From Hyunsoonleella aquatilis (lineage in GTDB: Bacteria > Bacteroidota > Bacteroidia > Flavobacteriales > Flavobacteriaceae): a stretch of DNA of 64,000 bases. Shown here in pieces: positions 61,377 to 64,000 of this stretch. Made by a program: the position numbers and the translations under genes. The notes below the pieces were generated by a model. That model saw nothing but the letters and a program-made list of their open reading frames with translations, searched no databases and was not told where the DNA came from. The stretch covers positions 466,505 through 530,504 of the forward strand of contig NZ_JACNMF010000004.1 of the NCBI RefSeq assembly GCF_014270105.1, in the 5' to 3' direction. How positions within the stretch are numbered: position 1 is the first letter of the stretch; each line of letters begins with the position of its first letter.

Positions 61377-62864
61377 ATGAGAAGAGGAATAACATCAACT
61401 TCAATTCTTACAAAACTGAAAATGGCTGTTTTAACAACGTTGTGTTTTGCGACCAGTGTTTTTGCAAACAATATTACGGTCAGCAATATTTCACTGGAAA
61501 ACTTAAATGAACCCTCAAGCTGGGTACAAGTAGAATTTGACCTCAGTTGGGAGAATTCCTGGCGTATCAGTGCAGGCCCTTCAAACTATGATGCCGCTTG
61601 GGTATTTATTAAATTTCGCGTAAACAGCGGGGATTGGCAACATGCCCAGCTGAGCCAAACCGATTTTGTGGCACCAAACGGCAGTGTTGTTGACATTACT
61701 TCAGACGGTTTAGGAGCTTTTGTGTACCGCGACAGTGATGGTAGTGGCACCATAAACCTTCAAGATTTACGCCTCAGGTGGGATTACGGTGCCATTGACT
61801 TGAATGATATTTTAGACATCCAAGTATTTGCTATCGAAATGGTTTATGTACCGGAGGGATCATTCGGTGTTGGAGGTACGTCTGGTGATGAGATAGGAAA
61901 ATTTTACAGATGGATTCCCACCTTGTCATATAATATTAATTCGGAGAATGCGATTAACGTTGCTCCTGGTATTGGCAACCTATATTACAGTGTGGCCCAA
62001 GGAGAGCCCGGTGATCAGGCAGGTCCCATACCGGCAACATTCCCAAAAGGTTTTAATGATTTTTATTGTATGAAATATGAAACCAGTCAGAGTCAATGGG
62101 TAAGCTTTTTCAATACACTAACCGACACACAAAAAACCGAGAACGATATCACAGGGCCAACCGGAAAGAACTCGGATGATGAATTTATAAGAAACGCTAT
62201 TTCATGGCCGGACGGAGCCGCCAACGCTACCACAACAAATCCTGATGTACCAATGAATTATGTTAGAAATACAATGGTTAGCGCATATTTGGATTGGGCT
62301 GGGCTCAGACCCATGACCGAACTTGAATTCGAAAAAGCATGCAGGGGTCCCATAGCTCCGAAAGCTGGTGAATTTGCATGGGGAAGTGCCAATATAGCTG
62401 TAACACCTTACACGGTTATCAATGAGTCACAGCCCAACGAACTGGTGTCCAATCCTGACACCGGCACTGGAAACTCGAATTATCAAACAACCGACGGAAC
62501 CACTTCTGGGCCTAAAAGGTGTGGTATTTTCGCGGCAAGCGCAATAAACAAAACTAGAGAGGAAACCGGCGGTAGCTATTATGGCATTATGGAACTTAGT
62601 GGCAACGTCTACGAACGTTGTATATCTGTTGGAAATCCAGAAGGCAGGAGTTTTACCGGTGTGCACGGCGATGGTGTACTGGCTACCTCAGGACTTGCCA
62701 ATGCGAGCAACTGGCCAGTTGGCAACGAAGGTTGGGGATACCGGGGAGGTTCATATCCAAATGCAACTACTTTTATTAGGGTCTCTGACCGAAATGACGC
62801 TGCCAATAGCTTTTCAGGAACCAATGGGAGAATTGGGTTTAGAGGTGTCCGCACCGCTGAATAA
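61377..62864 (+). CDS. Secreted SUMF1-like protein
   Basis: 495 residues with a signal peptide (LKMAVLTTLCFATSVFANN). Residues about 30-155 form a beta-rich domain (ITVSNISLENLNEPSSWVQV, VFIKFRVNSGDW). Residues about 160-495 are a SUMF1/formylglycine-generating-enzyme-like fold: MVYVPEGSFGVGG, FYCMKYETSQSQWVSFFNTL, AYLDWAGLRPMTELEFEKAC, YYGIMELSGNVYERC and GYRGGSYPN...IGFRGVR. The catalytic cysteine pair of true FGE is not evident. A structural or binding role at the surface is likely. The next gene starts 11 bases later. Confidence 0.85.
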   Translation: MRRGITSTSILTKLKMAVLTTLCFATSVFANNITVSNISLENLNEPSSWVQVEFDLSWENSWRISAGPSNYDAAWVFIKFRVNSGDWQHAQLSQTDFVAPNGSVVDITSDGLGAFVYRDSDGSGTINLQDLRLRWDYGAIDLNDILDIQVFAIEMVYVPEGSFGVGGTSGDEIGKFYRWIPTLSYNINSENAINVAPGIGNLYYSVAQGEPGDQAGPIPATFPKGFNDFYCMKYETSQSQWVSFFNTLTDTQKTENDITGPTGKNSDDEFIRNAISWPDGAANATTTNPDVPMNYVRNTMVSAYLDWAGLRPMTELEFEKACRGPIAPKAGEFAWGSANIAVTPYTVINESQPNELVSNPDTGTGNSNYQTTDGTTSGPKRCGIFAASAINKTREETGGSYYGIMELSGNVYERCISVGNPEGRSFTGVHGDGVLATSGLANASNWPVGNEGWGYRGGSYPNATTFIRVSDRNDAANSFSGTNGRIGFRGVRTAE

Positions 62865-62875
62865 TATACATTATT

Positions 62876-63724
62876 ATGATAAAGCGAATTTATATCATAG
62901 GCATATTGCTCTTCGCGCATTTTTCTCACGCCCAGTTTATGGGAGGATCGGACGATGGGACAAACCGGTCAATCCTTCATGGAAGCCGGTTAAGTGGAGA
63001 AATCGCATCCTTCTCTGTTCTCTATCAGGGCAACGCTGGCGATGGTTTTGACACGCGCAAAGCCCAACTTGTGCTGTCAAACTCTAATGTTAATATCTAT
63101 GCTGGCAGTTTAGGTGATGGATTTTCCCAAAAAACCGCTGTAGTGACCATTTCAGGCGATAATATAAATAGCCTATACGCTGGAAACATTGGAGATGGAT
63201 TTTATAGTAAGGCCCTCCAAAGTATCCTCAGTGGTGAAGATACGTCGGTTGTTTTCGGTGGAAGTATTGGTGATGGTGCTGATAACGAATTAAGTCTCGG
63301 ATTATTGCTTGAAGGGTTTATGACCATGCTCTTTAAAGGAGGAGACGGAGACGGGTTTGCTTATGCCTTCAAACCTGATAATTATCTCACAGGAATTATG
63401 TTGACGCTTTTTAATGGTGGTATCGGGGATGGGTTTGCCATTAATAATTTTACATCTGCCCTTACATTGGATTTAGTTGAAAAGCTAATAGAAATGGAGC
63501 TATTATTATATCCAAATCCCGCAAGCCATGTTGTTACACTGAAATCAGACAATAACTTAGAAATAACCAAAATTCAGTTGTTTGATGTAGCGGGTAAGGA
63601 ATTAAAAGTAAACCTATCTAAAAACAATACCATTAACGTCAACGCCTTACCAGATGGCATTTATTTGCTAAATATTTACGCAACAAATGGGAATATTAGT
63701 AAAAAGTTGATTGTTAAAAAATAG
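62876..63724 (+). CDS. Secreted GDGF-repeat protein, type IX substrate
   Basis: 282 residues with a signal peptide (IYIIGILLFAHFSHAQ). Six repeats of about 25-32 residues fill residues 45-200, each with an aromatic-x-G-x-x-GDG(F/A) core: YQGNAGDGF, YAGSLGDGF, YAGNIGDGF, FGGSIGDGA, FKGGDGDGF, FNGGIGDGF. The C-terminus from about 208 (LLYPNPASHVVTLKSD to ISKKLIVKK) is a type A sorting domain. The repeat spacing suggests a beta-solenoid or a calcium-binding array. Co-transcribed with the SUMF1-like gene. Confidence 0.85.
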   Translation: MIKRIYIIGILLFAHFSHAQFMGGSDDGTNRSILHGSRLSGEIASFSVLYQGNAGDGFDTRKAQLVLSNSNVNIYAGSLGDGFSQKTAVVTISGDNINSLYAGNIGDGFYSKALQSILSGEDTSVVFGGSIGDGADNELSLGLLLEGFMTMLFKGGDGDGFAYAFKPDNYLTGIMLTLFNGGIGDGFAINNFTSALTLDLVEKLIEMELLLYPNPASHVVTLKSDNNLEITKIQLFDVAGKELKVNLSKNNTINVNALPDGIYLLNIYATNGNISKKLIVKK

Positions 63725-63840
63725 AGGTACAGTACTTTTTTTGTCCAATATCATCAAAAACTCCATATTGTGAACCACGAGTGAAGTTTCGTTTAGCTAA
63801 GGACTAAGTATTTCGCATTCCATCCAACCGGGTCCAAACC

Positions 63841-63877
63841 AAAAAAAGGGCCCTTCACTATTTGTGAAGGGCCCTTG
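63841..63877 (-). terminator. rRNA operon terminator
   Basis: A perfect 13-bp stem, AAGGGCCCTTCAC (63846-63858) with GTGAAGGGCCCTT (63864-63876), five-base loop. On the minus strand it is followed by seven Ts. Each arm also contains the self-complementary word AAGGGCCCTT. Confidence 0.92.
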
Positions 63878-63881
63878 AAAA

Positions 63882-63987
63882 AAGGCGGCGACCTACTCTC
63901 CCACGGATTGCAGTACCATCGGCGCTGGCGGGCTTAACTTCTCTGTTCGGAATGGTAAGAGGTGAGCCCCGTCGCTGTAACCACCTT
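63882..63987 (-). rRNA. rrf: 5S ribosomal RNA
   Basis: The minus strand reads GGTGGTTACAGCGACGGGGC, then CTCACCTCTTACCATTCCG, AACAGAGAAGTTAAGCCCGC, and ends CGTGGGAGAGTAGGTCGCCG. This is the complete conserved 5S rRNA. Ends are set by the GGTGG/CCGCC terminal helix and are good to a few bases. The 23S and 16S genes should lie beyond the right edge of the window. Confidence 0.95.
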
Positions 63988-64000
63988 AAAATTTAAGTTA

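Noticed and set aside
63838..63877. Attachment site or mobile-element end beside the 5S gene
   Set aside because: The palindrome with an A/T run on the correct side is simply the rRNA operon terminator.
1..64000. Prophage, integrative element, insertion sequence or CRISPR array
   Set aside because: No integrase, transposase, phage structural gene, cas gene or regularly spaced repeat was found in the window.

Overview
The window reads as a chromosome segment of a marine-type member of the Flavobacteriaceae (Bacteroidota). Evidence: a porV-porU-gldJ locus for type IX secretion and gliding, several proteins with type IX C-terminal sorting domains, a hybrid two-component regulator with a beta-propeller sensor, NhaD-type sodium/proton exchange, promoters of the TTG-N19/20-TAnnTTTG type, AT-rich spacers and weak Shine-Dalgarno signals. 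I see no phage, integrase, transposase or CRISPR array.

Layout. 1-7.2 kb: end of an M3 peptidase, an aldo/keto reductase, a membrane-anchored LAS-type metallopeptidase candidate, a SnoaL-like/DJ-1-AraC divergent pair, a GbsR/MarR-type regulator with palindromic operators and three small membrane proteins, an ECF sigma factor with a small partner, and a UbiA-like protein. 7.4-18.3 kb: gcvP, a KAS III-like synthase, a LamG surface protein, an FkbM methyltransferase with a GT2 glycosyltransferase, a nuclease, a PafA-type phosphatase and an MlaE/MlaF lipid transporter pair. 18.4-28.8 kb, almost all minus strand: a nucleotide-exchanger-like carrier, a thioredoxin-ApbE-DUF4266-DUF3570 operon, a DUF389 protein, manC, a SprT-like protein, a HAD phosphatase, an SDR and an M28 peptidase.

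29-35.6 kb is a signalling region. A DUF4242-cyclase-like-AraC fusion sits next to a DUF4242 lipoprotein. A TPR histidine kinase and a LuxR-type response regulator sit next to a secreted ELW-repeat protein and a cadherin-like lipoprotein. The last three transcription units share a CTACCC-N4/5-GGGTAG-like site placed 22-23 bases upstream of a TAnnTTTA box, which suggests a local regulon of the response regulator.

35.7-47.6 kb: pdhC, pdhA and cdd, then porV and porU, with gldJ and murF transcribed divergently. 47.6-48.4 kb holds valine tRNA genes in a remarkable arrangement: one complete tRNA-Val(GAC) lies inside the D-loop of another tRNA-Val(GAC) whose stems are all intact. A GIY-YIG protein and a tRNA-Val(UAC) follow. 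48.4-56.8 kb: folC, tonB, exbD, exbB, nhaD, an amino-acid dehydrogenase, anmK and an acyl-CoA dehydrogenase. 57-63.7 kb: a 1316-residue hybrid two-component regulator, tandem candidate operators, a small ORF, a secreted SUMF1-like protein and a secreted GDGF-repeat protein. The window closes with the 3' end (terminator and 5S rRNA) of a minus-strand rRNA operon.

The most unusual items are the tRNA-within-tRNA locus, the shared palindrome of the kinase/regulator region, the GbsR operators, the ApbE/DUF4266/DUF3570 operon, and the tandem repeats just behind the hybrid regulator.
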